From Candidatus Sulfotelmatobacter sp. (GTDB taxonomy: Bacteria > Acidobacteriota > Terriglobia > Terriglobales > Acidobacteriaceae), in contig JASHOH010000036.1 in assembly GCA_030041215.1 (NCBI GenBank), positions 62,001-126,000 on the forward strand: DNA of 64,000 bases, written 5' to 3'. Below the pieces are notes generated by a model. It was not told the DNA's origin and made no database searches. It was given only the letters and a program-made list of their open reading frames with translations. The translations under genes and the position numbers were made by a program. Positions within the stretch are counted from its first letter, which is position 1, and every line of letters begins with the position of its first letter. Positions 25,450 through 33,888 of this stretch are shown in pieces.

Positions 25450-26817
25450 CTACTTTCCCCCCAGAACGGAAAACACATTGGGAGCAATAACGCTGATCCC
25501 GAACAGGACTCCAGCCGCTGTGAGAGCTATCACCACCGCCGTCGAAAGCACATTCGCCCACAAAGGGCTGACCAGGTCGCCCATGATTTCTTTGTCGTTC
25601 ACTAGCATGTACAAGAATACGAGCGCGGGTGGCATAGCCAGAACCGCCACCACGTTCACTAGCAGGACGACGTAGACCAGCGGCAATCCCGGAATCAACA
25701 CCACCACCGCCGCGGCCAGCGCGCAAAGAGTCAGTACCGCATAGAACGACTTCCCCTCTCGCATGGGCAGGTTCAGGCTATGGGGTTTGTGGGCTACTTC
25801 TCCAAAGGCGTACGCAGAAGAAGTGGAAATGGTAATTGCCGCAACAATGCCAGCTTCGACAATTCCCAGCGCGAACAAAGACGCTCCCACTCGCCCGATC
25901 AACGGTTCCAGCGCCTGAGCGAACTGCGCTGCCTGAAAATTCTCCGCAGACATCTTATGGGCAGCAAGCGGAGCCGTTGCCAGAATCGTCGCCAACGCCG
26001 CAATCGATGCCAGTGCCGCTCCCAGGACTGTATCGATGCGGCCAAACTGAATATCCCTCGTGGTCAAACCTTTGTCGACCGTAGCGCTCTGCTGAAAAAA
26101 AAGCATCCATGGCGTAACGGTGGCTCCGATGTCAGCAAGCATGATGAGCACGGTCTCCCCGCTAAGTTCTGGTCGTGGTTGCCAGAAAAACAAGGCATGC
26201 CCGACCGCCCGCCAATCAGGATGGGTCATCAGCGCGACCGGAACGAATACCAAATTGAATGCCGCCGCCGCCAGCGTGATGCGCTCCCATGTCCAGTAAC
26301 GATGAGTGATGAGCGCTGCATAAACAATGGTTAGGGCTATAAGAATTGCCAACCAGGCAGGGACCCCGAAAAATCCCATCCCGGCACGAATCGCGATGAA
26401 TTCTGTAATGAGAGTGAGGAAATTGCCGATCCCGAGATCAATCAGAGAAAACCAGCCCCAAAATGGCCCAAATCGCTCGAAGATCAGTTCTGCGTGCCCG
26501 CGATGCGTGGCCGCACCCACGCGCACTGTCATCTCCTGCACAACGCACGCCATGCAGAAAGTGAGAACGACGAAAGGCAAGAAAAAACCAATGCCATACT
26601 TCGCGCCCGTGGCCGCGTAGGAGAGCATGCTGGGCCCGTCGTTCTCTCCCAACATGACGAGCACACCCGGTCCAACGAGCAGCCAGAGAAGGCGTGCTCT
26701 TGAGGAGAATCCTCGCTGCGAGCGGGCTGCGAACACTCGAACGCGGTCATGGGCGCGATCGATGTCTTCATGCGTAATGACGACAGATTCTTCAGATTGG
26801 ACAGCTATCGGCTTCAT
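25450..26817 (-). CDS. Nramp-related divalent metal transporter
   Basis: About 455 residues from ATG 26817, with 11 or so membrane helices. A longer start at 26865 would overlap the control region. It is clearly SLC11-like, but the two metal-binding helices are atypical. Helix 1 reads GPGVLVMLGENDGPSMLSY rather than containing DPGN, and helix 6 reads DIGATVTPWMLFFQQ rather than containing MPH. This fits a divergent Nramp-related group whose substrate may not be Mn2+/Fe2+. The upstream MntR-type regulator and shared operator-like motif still argue for metal-responsive control. Confidence 0.82.
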   Translation of the reverse strand: MKPIAVQSEESVVITHEDIDRAHDRVRVFAARSQRGFSSRARLLWLLVGPGVLVMLGENDGPSMLSYAATGAKYGIGFFLPFVVLTFCMACVVQEMTVRVGAATHRGHAELIFERFGPFWGWFSLIDLGIGNFLTLITEFIAIRAGMGFFGVPAWLAILIALTIVYAALITHRYWTWERITLAAAAFNLVFVPVALMTHPDWRAVGHALFFWQPRPELSGETVLIMLADIGATVTPWMLFFQQSATVDKGLTTRDIQFGRIDTVLGAALASIAALATILATAPLAAHKMSAENFQAAQFAQALEPLIGRVGASLFALGIVEAGIVAAITISTSSAYAFGEVAHKPHSLNLPMREGKSFYAVLTLCALAAAVVVLIPGLPLVYVVLLVNVVAVLAMPPALVFLYMLVNDKEIMGDLVSPLWANVLSTAVVIALTAAGVLFGISVIAPNVFSVLGGK

Positions 26818-26872
26818 CAAAAAATGGGCGTCCCCAGGGGAGCAAAGATTAGCGTAAGTATACACTCAGACA

Positions 26873-26886
26873 TAAACTATAGTTAA
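26873..26886. promoter_or_regulatory. Putative MntR-type operator before the Nramp-like gene
   Basis: TAAACTATAGTTAA is a near-perfect 14-base palindrome, 56 bases upstream of the preferred transporter start. Its right half TAGTTAA recurs upstream of the regulator gene at 27602-27615. The shared half-site at both genes suggests binding of the adjacent DtxR/MntR-family repressor. Confidence 0.5.
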
Positions 26887-26908
26887 GTAACTGAAGAATA
26901 AACGTCGT

Positions 26909-27580
26909 CTAGCGCTCGGGTCGGGCGCTGGTTGTCGAAACCCACACACGTTCGGCGGCAGCGCGGCCAAGCGACACGTTTCCGGCGGTGGTCGATAAGG
27001 TCAGTGTTTGATCGTAATTGCGTTGCATGAGTCGAAGCTTGGCTCCGGGACGAATGCCGCGCGCCTCCAGAAACTCCAGCAACTGACGGTCGCGTTCATA
27101 AATTCCACTGACGGCGTACGAGGCTCCCGGGACGGCATCAGATAACAAGAGCAATCCCCGATTGCGCCGGCTGGCAGGGCTTTCCATCTCGCTCAAATTG
27201 CCGTGTGGGCAAGCCCCGCCCTTTCCCAGGCGGGCGAGAAGTTTGGCTTCGAAATCAGGGGAAACCGCATGCTCAAGTCTTTCCGCTTCGTCATGAACCT
27301 TCCACCACTCCATGCCGAAAAGTTCAGACAGCATGCGTTCGATCAGGTGATGGCGCAGCGTAAGTTTGCGGGCGATCTTGCGTCCTGCAGCCGTAAGCCG
27401 CACATGACCATCCCCTTGTACGCGAACCAGGCCATCTTTCTTGAGGCGCCGCATAGCCATGGTCACAGCCGGGGCAGAAACCTTTAGCCACTCGGCCAAC
27501 CGCGCCGAGATCACGGTTTCCCCCTCGCTCTCGGCCTCGAGAATGGCCTTTAGATAATCTTCTTTAGAGACGGTGATCAC
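26909..27580 (-). CDS. Metal-dependent repressor, DtxR/MntR family
   Basis: A 223-residue regulator. The winged helix-turn-helix begins SKEDYLKAILEAESEGE and includes LAEWLKVSAPAVTMAMRRLKKDGLV. The dimerisation domain has LTLRHHLIERMLSELFGMEWWKVHDEAERLEHAVS, with His/Glu residues in the usual metal-binding positions. A C-terminal FeoA/SH3-like domain (RGIRPGAKLRLMQRN) completes the long form. It probably represses the neighbouring transporter, and itself, when metal is plentiful. Confidence 0.9.
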   Translation of the reverse strand: MITVSKEDYLKAILEAESEGETVISARLAEWLKVSAPAVTMAMRRLKKDGLVRVQGDGHVRLTAAGRKIARKLTLRHHLIERMLSELFGMEWWKVHDEAERLEHAVSPDFEAKLLARLGKGGACPHGNLSEMESPASRRNRGLLLLSDAVPGASYAVSGIYERDRQLLEFLEARGIRPGAKLRLMQRNYDQTLTLSTTAGNVSLGRAAAERVWVSTTSARPER

Positions 27581-27601
27581 TCTACGGATTATACGATGAT
27601 A

Positions 27602-27615
27602 TTAAGCGTAGTTAA
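27602..27615. promoter_or_regulatory. Putative operator before the MntR-type gene
   Basis: TTAAGCGTAGTTAA, 22 bases upstream of the regulator ATG, shares the TAGTTAA half-site with the motif at 26873. The other half (TTAAGCG) is weaker. The position fits autoregulation. Confidence 0.4.
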
Positions 27616-27659
27616 GGCAACGGTTCGGGCGCTCGAAAGGTATACTTCTTCCCTCTCAG

Positions 27660-27825
27660 ACTGTGGCAAAGCGGGTGACGGTGCGTTTTGCAAGGAAGCG
27701 GGCCAAACGCGCGTTTTTTTTTGCGTCGCAAAGGACGCGACGCATCGCGCAGCCCGCTCAGGTCCTTCACTTCGCAAAGAACGCTCGTTCAGGATGACAA
27801 GCAACCTGCAGCACTGCACGACTAA
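27660..27825 (+). repeat. MITE-like family M, diverged copy
   Basis: It contains AAGGAAGCGGGCCAAACGCG, a GCGTCGCAAAGGACGCGACGC hairpin-like centre, and TTCAGGATGACAAGCAACCT at the right. The order is the same as in the copy at 263-405. It lies upstream of purD and may carry or disrupt its promoter. Confidence 0.65.
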
Positions 27826-27881
27826 GGTCCGGGAGTTTGACAGCATTCTCAGCTCTCCCCTAACCTTTATGTTCTCTGGCT

Positions 27882-29153
27882 ATGAAGGTTTTGGTTCTCG
27901 GCGGTGGCGGGCGCGAGCACGCGCTAGTGTGGAAGCTGCGGCAATCGTCGCGAGTGTCGCAGGTTTACTGCGCTCCGGGGAATGGAGGCATCGCAGAAGA
28001 GGCCGAATGTCTCCCCGTCGATTTGAAAAATGTTGAATCGATCATTTCGCTGGGCGAGCGCCTGAAACCGGATCTGACCGTGGTCGGCCCGGAGTTGCCG
28101 CTTACGCTCGGTGTGGTGGACGAATTCACTCGCCGTGGCTGGCCCACATTCGGCCCTACCCGTGCGGCGGCACAGCTCGAATCAAGCAAGAGCTTTGCCA
28201 AGGAATTCATGCAGCGGCACCGCATTCCCACGGCTCATTATGCAATCTGCGATTCGGCTCAGGAAGTGCGTGCAGCTCTGACTCATTTCCATGCGCCTAT
28301 CGTCGTCAAGGCAGATGGATTGGCCGCAGGCAAAGGCGTAGTGATTGCGGCAAGCCGGGAAGAAGCATCGCAAGTGGCGGGCGAGATGCTCAGCGGAAAA
28401 ATGGTCGGGACCGCGGGCGCCCGCGTCGTATTGGAAGAATGCCTGAAGGGCGACGAACTTTCTTTTCTCGTGGTGAGCGACGGCGAGCGCGTTGTGCCGT
28501 TGGTCGCGGCGCAGGATCACAAGCGGGTTTTCGATGGCGACAAAGGACCGAACACGGGCGGCATGGGCGCATATTCGACTCCAGATATCATCGACGATCG
28601 AATGCGCGACTGGCTGGTGCATCACATTGCGCAGCCTGTTATCTCCGGCATGAAAGCCGAAGGCACGGAATACCGAGGCGTTCTCTATTGCGGGTTAATG
28701 ATGACCGCACGCGGTCCGATGGTGCTGGAGTTCAACTGCCGCTTCGGCGATCCCGAAACGCAGCCGATTCTGATGCGGCTCGAGAGCGATCTGCTGGACG
28801 CGTTGGAAGCGTCAGTGAACGGGGGAATTGGTGAGGTCGATTTTAGGTGGTCCCAGGATTCCACTGTTTGCGTGGTGATGGCTTCGGGAGGCTATCCGGG
28901 AGCGTTTGAATTGGGAAAGAAGATAACCGGATTGGATGAAGCAGCCAGGGTCGAAGGCGTGAAAGTGTTTCACGCAGGCACTACAAAGCGGGATGGAGAG
29001 TTTTTTACCGCGGGCGGGCGTGTGCTGGGAGTGACTGCCCGTGCTGGAGACTTGTCGACAGCAGTGCAACGCGCGTACGAAGCTTGTGGGAAGATTAAAT
29101 TTGAAGATGCGCACTATCGGAGCGATATTGCAAAGAGAGCATTGAGAAAATAA
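27882..29153 (+). CDS. purD: Phosphoribosylamine-glycine ligase
   Basis: A 423-residue ATP-grasp enzyme joining glycine to phosphoribosylamine in de novo purine synthesis. Signatures seen: MKVLVLGGGGREHALVWKL, the grasp loop VVKADGLAAGKGVVIA, and the metal-binding EFNCRFGDPETQPILMRL. Full length. It is followed by purE after 83 bases that include a GGACAGC palindrome, and the two are likely cotranscribed. Confidence 0.96.
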   Translation: MKVLVLGGGGREHALVWKLRQSSRVSQVYCAPGNGGIAEEAECLPVDLKNVESIISLGERLKPDLTVVGPELPLTLGVVDEFTRRGWPTFGPTRAAAQLESSKSFAKEFMQRHRIPTAHYAICDSAQEVRAALTHFHAPIVVKADGLAAGKGVVIAASREEASQVAGEMLSGKMVGTAGARVVLEECLKGDELSFLVVSDGERVVPLVAAQDHKRVFDGDKGPNTGGMGAYSTPDIIDDRMRDWLVHHIAQPVISGMKAEGTEYRGVLYCGLMMTARGPMVLEFNCRFGDPETQPILMRLESDLLDALEASVNGGIGEVDFRWSQDSTVCVVMASGGYPGAFELGKKITGLDEAARVEGVKVFHAGTTKRDGEFFTAGGRVLGVTARAGDLSTAVQRAYEACGKIKFEDAHYRSDIAKRALRK

Positions 29154-29176
29154 GCGTAGCGGAGCTTTGCCCTGCT

Positions 29177-29197
29177 GGACAGCCGAGGGCGCTGTCC
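29177..29197 (+). repeat. GGACAGC palindrome between purD and purE
   Basis: GGACAGC and GCTGTCC flank a seven-base CGAGGGC loop. The same palindrome, longer, occurs after the mechanosensitive channel gene at 42827-42848, so this is a small repeat family and not a gene-specific signal. Confidence 0.55.
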
Positions 29198-29236
29198 TTA
29201 CGGATAACGTTGAGGAGGCTTAGTTAGGAGCTAATC

Positions 29237-29737
29237 TTGAACCAAGAACCACTGGTTTCCATCGTAATGGGCAGCGACTCCGACCTTGAAATCATGCGCG
29301 AGGCCGGCAAAGCGCTGGACGATTTCGGAATTGCCTACGAGATCGACGTGACCTCCGCCCATCGTTCGCCCGATCGTACTGCCGAATTCGCGCGCAAAGC
29401 CGCTGATCGCGGCATTCGCGTGATTATCGCGGGAGCAGGCGGAGCAGCCCATCTGGCAGGCGTCATCGCGGCTCACACCACGCTGCCTGTAATTGCCGTG
29501 CCAATTCCTTCGACGTCACTGCAAGGAATGGATTCGTTGCTGGCGACAGTTCAAATGCCCGCGGGGATTCCAGTGGCAACGGTTGCAATTGGAAAGCCGG
29601 GCGCAACCAATGCAGGAATTTTGGCCGCACAGATGATTGCCCTCGCCGATGAATCGATCGGCAAAAAACTTATTGCGCACAAACAGAAGCTAGCGCGCAG
29701 TGTGGAAGAAAAATCAAGAAAACTACGGGGCCAGTAA
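29237..29737 (+). CDS. purE: 5-(carboxyamino)imidazole ribonucleotide mutase
   Basis: A 166-residue class I PurE starting at TTG with TAGGAGC upstream. The family motifs are clear: [23 protein letters not shown] with the active-site His, and [19 protein letters not shown]. It rearranges N5-CAIR to CAIR in purine synthesis. No purK is visible next to it. Confidence 0.95.
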   Translation: MNQEPLVSIVMGSDSDLEIMREAGKALDDFGIAYEIDVTSAHRSPDRTAEFARKAADRGIRVIIAGAGGAAHLAGVIAAHTTLPVIAVPIPSTSLQGMDSLLATVQMPAGIPVATVAIGKPGATNAGILAAQMIALADESIGKKLIAHKQKLARSVEEKSRKLRGQ

Positions 29738-29839
29738 AAGCGAAAAGAGAGGAATCATTGACGGCTGGAAAAAATTCTTCTTGGCGAACTTTGCGGCGTT
29801 TCGGTATTGCCGCCGTTGAAGTCCTCGGTAACTGTGGCG

Positions 29840-29945
29840 TCATTCCGAAGCCCCGCGCTTCCAGCGGGGCGAGGAATCTCATAACCGGCGGAGCCGCGGG
29901 CCAGGAGATCCTTCGCTCCGCCTGCTCAGGATGACGCCAAGCCCG
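29840..29945 (+). repeat. Interspersed repeat with GCATTCC-type ends
   Basis: GTCATTCCGAAGCCCCGCGC, a GCGGGGC return stem, GAGGAATCTC and then CCTGCTCAGGATGACGCC. Related fragments lie at 60152-60190 and 62112-62160. It fills the gap between the convergent purE and galU genes. Confidence 0.6.
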
Positions 29946-29956
29946 CATTCGCGGCT

Positions 29957-30838
29957 CTATAGCTTCAATCCCTTCAAGTATTCGCGAAACGGCTTTCCCA
30001 GATCCTCGCGCTTTAGTGCGAACTCGACTGTCGCTTTCAGGAAACCTAGCTTATCGCCTGCATCGTGCCGCTTACCTTCATAAAGGTAGGCATACATCTT
30101 TTCTTTTTTGAGCAGCAAGCGCATACCATCCGTAAGTTGCAATTCGCCTCCGGCACCGGTCTGAATGTTCGACAAGCAATCGAATACCGCAGGCGTCAGA
30201 ATGTAGCGGCCAACAACCGCAAGGTTCGAAGCCGCCTCTTCAAACCGGGGCTTCTCCACCATATTCTTGATTTCGACCAGCCGCTCCCCAAAACGGCTGC
30301 TCACCGGCTTGACGTCGAGCACGCCATAGGCCGAAATGGCTTTGCCCTCGATTACCTGCGTGGCAATTACTGAGCACTGCATCTCATTGAAGACATCAAC
30401 CATCTGCTTGAGGCATGGGACCCGTGCATCGATCACGTCGTCGGCAAGCAACACGGCGAACGGTTCGTTACCCACCAGTTCGCGGGCCATTAGCACCGCA
30501 TGGCCAAGCCCCAGAGCTTCTTTCTGGCGAACATAAGCGACGTGGATCATGTCCGAAATCGAGCGAACGATCTTCAGCAAATCAGTCTTCTTGCGCTCCT
30601 CTAGCATCTTTTCCAGTTCGTAACTTACGTCGAAGTGGTCTTCGATCGATTGTTTCCCGCGGCCGGTAACAATAATGATCTGGTCGCAGCCCGACGCCAT
30701 AGCCTCTTCCACGCCGTACTGGATAATGGGCTTGTCAACCAGCGGGAGCATCTCTTTCGGCTGCGCTTTGGTTGCGGGCAAGAAGCGCGTGCCCAATCCG
30801 GCGGCGGGAAAAACAGCCTTGCGAACTTTCATGCTCAT
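29957..30838 (-). CDS. galU: UTP-glucose-1-phosphate uridylyltransferase
   Basis: About 293 residues from ATG 30838. It shows KAVFPAAGLGTRFLPATKAQPKEMLPLVDKPIIQYGVEEA at the N-terminus (nucleotidyltransferase G-rich loop), LGLGHAVLMARELVGNEPFAVLLADD and GKRHDAGDKLGFLKATVEFAL at the end. It makes UDP-glucose for envelope polysaccharides and glycolipids. It converges with purE. Confidence 0.95.
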   Translation of the reverse strand: MSMKVRKAVFPAAGLGTRFLPATKAQPKEMLPLVDKPIIQYGVEEAMASGCDQIIIVTGRGKQSIEDHFDVSYELEKMLEERKKTDLLKIVRSISDMIHVAYVRQKEALGLGHAVLMARELVGNEPFAVLLADDVIDARVPCLKQMVDVFNEMQCSVIATQVIEGKAISAYGVLDVKPVSSRFGERLVEIKNMVEKPRFEEAASNLAVVGRYILTPAVFDCLSNIQTGAGGELQLTDGMRLLLKKEKMYAYLYEGKRHDAGDKLGFLKATVEFALKREDLGKPFREYLKGLKL

Positions 30839-30922
30839 AGTCAGGTCGTTAGTCGTTCGTGACACGACTTCGGTTGCCGGACAATTGTACCCGCTTACAG
30901 GATTATGGTGTGCCGCGTGAGT

Positions 30923-31849
30923 TTACTGGCAGAGGCTTTCCAGCTCTTTGTAAGGTTTGTCGCTGTGCGGGGGGACTTTGATCTGTTTCACAAGCATCCA
31001 CTGGTCGAGGAAAGTTCCGGCATCGTGCAGTCCCACGTCCGGATCGCCGTCATAGATGGGGTCACTCTGCGCTTCTTCCAGCGTCACCAGTTTGAATCCT
31101 TTTTTCTTCAGCAGATCGAGCGCATCGGGGAGAATCGTGCTGCTGAACGCTCCGAGATGCAGCAGCAGAACATAATTTATCTCGTGCCCGTAGATCAACT
31201 TCGCCTGTTCGCGGCCGAGATCGACAAAATCGGATGCGGTTTGCAGATAGCTTGTGCGCAGCCACGCAATCGCCTTTTGATCGCTCTTGGCTGCGCACCT
31301 TGCATAAGCGAAATTCCACAAATAATCTTCCCAATCTAAGGTGACCTGCGCAATTCGGTAGTTGTGAGTTTTGAGATAGGCGCGAATAGCACGGCGCTTC
31401 TCGACGGTGTCGCCTTCATGCAGATACGGATAGCGCAACCAGCGCCAATCCCCCTTCGCCTTGAGCAATTCCAGCACGGGCTCGTTCTCTTCGATATCGC
31501 GCTCGAAGGTCTCGGCGGCGTTGGTTTCCAGGTCCATGTGCGAGTACGTGTGATTGCCGACCGGCTCAGCCGCAGCCCACAGCTTCAGCGCCTCAGCGCC
31601 ATCAGGGCTGCCTTCCAGCTTTTTCGCATTGATGAATCCGTAGACCGGAGGCACGTGCCGCTTCTTCAAAATGGCAAGAACATCCTTCGCTGTTTGCGCC
31701 CGCGTCACGCCGGGCGGAAGAGTTCCGTTGAGCGGCAGGTCGTCGAAAGTAATTGCAAGTTTTTGGGTATAACCGGGGACGGCAAAAACGACAACTAGCA
31801 CCAATGAGACAGGAATTCTATCGAAGAGTGATTCATATAAGCGGCGCAT
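30923..31849 (-). CDS. Exported polysaccharide deacetylase (NodB/CE4)
   Basis: A 308-residue protein with a signal peptide (SLVLVVVFAVPGYTQ). The CE4 motifs are TFDDLP (catalytic Asp and metal Asp), HTYSHMDL (metal His pair) and RYPYLHEGDT. It should remove acyl groups from a cell-wall or exopolysaccharide outside the cytoplasm. The exact substrate is unknown. It lies upstream of galU on the same strand. Confidence 0.9.
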   Translation of the reverse strand: MRRLYESLFDRIPVSLVLVVVFAVPGYTQKLAITFDDLPLNGTLPPGVTRAQTAKDVLAILKKRHVPPVYGFINAKKLEGSPDGAEALKLWAAAEPVGNHTYSHMDLETNAAETFERDIEENEPVLELLKAKGDWRWLRYPYLHEGDTVEKRRAIRAYLKTHNYRIAQVTLDWEDYLWNFAYARCAAKSDQKAIAWLRTSYLQTASDFVDLGREQAKLIYGHEINYVLLLHLGAFSSTILPDALDLLKKKGFKLVTLEEAQSDPIYDGDPDVGLHDAGTFLDQWMLVKQIKVPPHSDKPYKELESLCQ

Positions 31850-31911
31850 GAAAAGAGTTTACGTTACTTACTCGCGGAAGCAGGAGAGCCAATCGGCACT
31901 ACTCTTGCTAT

Positions 31912-31998
31912 TGGTGCCATCGAAGGGACTCGAACCCCCACACCGTTGCCGGTACATGGACCTGAACCATGCGCGTCTGCCAATTCCGCCACGATGGC
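31912..31998 (-). tRNA. tRNA-Leu (anticodon CAG), CCA encoded
   Basis: The full cloverleaf folds on the minus strand. Acceptor GCCATCG pairs with CGATGGC and the 3' ACCA is encoded. The D-arm GGCGGAATTGGCAGACGC is typical of leucine, the anticodon stem CATGG/CCATG encloses TTCAGGT (CAG), a long variable arm follows, and the T-arm has GGGTTCGAGTCCC. It has all features of a class II leucine tRNA. Confidence 0.97.
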
Positions 31999-32108
31999 AA
32001 GTGGACTTCATTCGCAGCAGCCAGATCGCTGCCGTATCAGGAAGACCTGCATTTCCATTCTACAAGCACAAAATTGCGTGTCAAACGTCCCACCAAGCGC
32101 AAGGCCGA

Positions 32109-32378
32109 TCATGCCAACTCAGCTTTGGCGGACCAGTATTCCTGCGATGTGAGGACCGGGATGACCTCGATATCGACGAGGTCATCCCAACGATGGACCC
32201 ACACCATTAACGATTCCAAGCTGGGAGCTTCCATGATCTGGTAACAGCGTGCGCCGTTGACCTCCATCCAACTGGTTTGGTAATTGACATCTTCGGGCAG
32301 CATGCGCCCTTCGCGCTTGAAACGCTCGCCGACAAGCCTTGAGTCCTTAAAGAGCTCAAGCACCATGAAAAGCATCAA
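32109..32378 (-). CDS. DUF3303 domain protein
   Basis: An 89-residue protein, MMLFMVLELFKDSRLVGERFKREGRMLPEDVNY and on to MVWVHRWDDLVDIEVIPVLTSQEYW. It matches from memory the small DUF3303 family, a ferredoxin-like dimeric fold of unknown function often seen in soil bacteria. The stop of the upstream OsmC gene is adjacent, so the two form a pair. Confidence 0.75.
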   Translation of the reverse strand: MMLFMVLELFKDSRLVGERFKREGRMLPEDVNYQTSWMEVNGARCYQIMEAPSLESLMVWVHRWDDLVDIEVIPVLTSQEYWSAKAELA

Positions 32379-32379
32379 G

Positions 32380-32802
32380 CTACCCCAGCTTCGCCGTCAT
32401 CGAAATCTTTGCGTTCAGCACCTTCGATACCGGGCAGCCTTTCTCGGCAGCCTCGGCATATTTTTGAAACGTCGCCGCATCCGCCCCGGGAACCTTGCCA
32501 ACTACATCAATGTGGCTCTCGGTAATCGTCCAGCCCGAATCCAGCTTCTCCATCGTGAGCGTCACATTGGTGTTGATGTTCTCCGGCGTCAGATTAGCTC
32601 CGCCCAATTGTGCCGATAAGGCCATGGAAAAACAGGCGGCGTGGGCCGCGGCAATCAATTCCTCGGGGTTGGTACCTGGCCCATTCTCAAAACGCGAGGT
32701 AAATGAGTACTGAGTATCTTTCAGTACCCCGCCGGGAGCAGAAATTGTCCCCTTGCCGTCCTTCAATCCACCTTTCCACACTGCGCTTGCCTTACGTTGC
32801 AT
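32380..32802 (-). CDS. osmC: OsmC-family peroxidase
   Basis: A 140-residue OsmC/Ohr-like protein that detoxifies organic hydroperoxides with paired cysteines. Seen: NPEELIAAAHAACFSMAL (first Cys) and AAEKGCPVSKVL (second Cys). The N-terminus has SRFENGPGTNPEELI. It lies directly upstream of the DUF3303 gene in the same direction. Confidence 0.9.
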   Translation of the reverse strand: MQRKASAVWKGGLKDGKGTISAPGGVLKDTQYSFTSRFENGPGTNPEELIAAAHAACFSMALSAQLGGANLTPENINTNVTLTMEKLDSGWTITESHIDVVGKVPGADAATFQKYAEAAEKGCPVSKVLNAKISMTAKLG

Positions 32803-32897
32803 TGCATTCTCCTGTCACGACTGCAAAATCATGCCCTGTTCATTGTAGATGGCGGCGCGGGTGTGCGTCAGGAACGCTCTGGGAGAAAATTTTCGGC

Positions 32898-33068
32898 CTA
32901 ATGAAAATCAGAGCAGCTTAAGTAAAAGCCACACATGGGACAAATCAACTTGCAGTGGTTTTCCTTAAGCTCTGTCGAACAATTCGGGCAGAGCCGCTCG
33001 GGCTGCAAGACCTTGGTATTACTTGGCAATGATTGCGGAATTTTTTCCGGCTCGGGGCCCGGCTGCAT
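32898..33068 (-). CDS. Small zinc-ribbon protein
   Basis: A 56-residue protein from ATG 33068. The C-terminal 30 residues hold CPNCSTELKENHCKLICPMCGFYLSCSDFH: two CxxC knuckles plus extra cysteines, a complete zinc ribbon. An ATG at 33173 would add an implausible basic leader. From memory, near-identical short proteins occur widely in Acidobacteria; function unknown. It diverges from the SnoaL-like gene at 33278. Confidence 0.65.
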   Translation of the reverse strand: MQPGPEPEKIPQSLPSNTKVLQPERLCPNCSTELKENHCKLICPMCGFYLSCSDFH

Positions 33069-33219
33069 TCGCGCACCATAATTCTTTTCTCCACACCTAC
33101 ACAAGCAAAATCGTACTGTCCTGCGTTTTCGAGAACCTGGGGCAACAAAATTTTTGGTTAAAATTTTCGCCATCCTTGCTCTACACAGGCACTTTTGGGT
33201 TAGAATGCCCTCTCAGTTA

Positions 33220-33252
33220 AGAGCAACATCCAACTGGCCGTGGATGCTGCTC
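33220..33252 (+). promoter_or_regulatory. Hairpin just upstream of a start codon
   Basis: AGAGCAACATCCA and TGGATGCTGCTCT pair with one mismatch around ACTGGCCG. The hairpin ends about 10 bases before CCAGGAGG, the ribosome binding site of the gene at 33278. It could control translation or transcription of that gene. Confidence 0.5.
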
Positions 33253-33277
33253 TTGGCCTTCCCCCAGGAGGTAGTAG

Positions 33278-33709
33278 ATGTCCCGGCCCTATTCCATGTC
33301 TGTGGCGAATCCCCGTCCTTTTTTGGACGCTCAGTCCCTAATCCACGATCTTTCTCAGGATTTGGTCACCAATTTCAATACCGGTAACTTCGATAAGGTG
33401 GCGGGACTGTTTGCGCCGGATGGCGTCCTCATGGTTCCGCACCACGATCCGGCATATGGTCCCAAGGGGGTGGAGAACCTTCTCCGCCAGATCGGCGAAT
33501 TGGGTTACGAAGATCTCCGGCTGGAGACGGTGCGCGTCGACTCTTCAGGCGATATGGCCATGGAGATCGGCCGCTACAGCGTCGGAATTCGCCGCGCCGA
33601 TGGCACGATCCTCGCCGATCGCGGCAAGTACGTGAAAGTGTGGCGCCGACTTGGTGCATGGTTGATCGTCGCCGATTGCTGGAGCAGCAACCTGCCAGCC
33701 TCCCGGTAG
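33278..33709 (+). CDS. SnoaL-like/NTF2-fold protein, cytoplasmic
   Basis: A 143-residue protein with a good AGGAGG site. Helix SLIHDLSQDLVTNFNTGNFDKVAGLFAPDGVLMVPHH is the typical DUF4440/SnoaL start, and DGTILADRGKYVKVWRRLGAWLIVADCWSS closes the cone. No signal peptide. It resembles the gene at 61608 in the RGKYxxVWRR block, so the two are probably paralogues. Enzyme or ligand unknown. Confidence 0.8.
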   Translation: MSRPYSMSVANPRPFLDAQSLIHDLSQDLVTNFNTGNFDKVAGLFAPDGVLMVPHHDPAYGPKGVENLLRQIGELGYEDLRLETVRVDSSGDMAMEIGRYSVGIRRADGTILADRGKYVKVWRRLGAWLIVADCWSSNLPASR

Positions 33710-33772
33710 AGGCCGGTCTCGGGCGACCATAGATCTGTTCGCGGTGAGTTGCGTCTCGCCAAACACACGAAA

Positions 33773-33793
33773 GCCCCAGGAGTAACCCGGGGC
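33773..33793 (+). terminator. Intrinsic terminator-like hairpin
   Basis: GCCCCAGG pairs with CCCGGGGC around AGTAA, followed by CTCTTAG. It lies 64 bases after the stop of the SnoaL-like gene on the same strand. The T-tract is short. Confidence 0.6.
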
Positions 33794-33888
33794 CTCTTAG
33801 AAATACTGGAACGCAGTCCGCGAAACCAGCTTTAGGATAACTCGTGCGATGCTGTTGTCAAGCCCATTCGCATCTGTCGAGTGACTGA

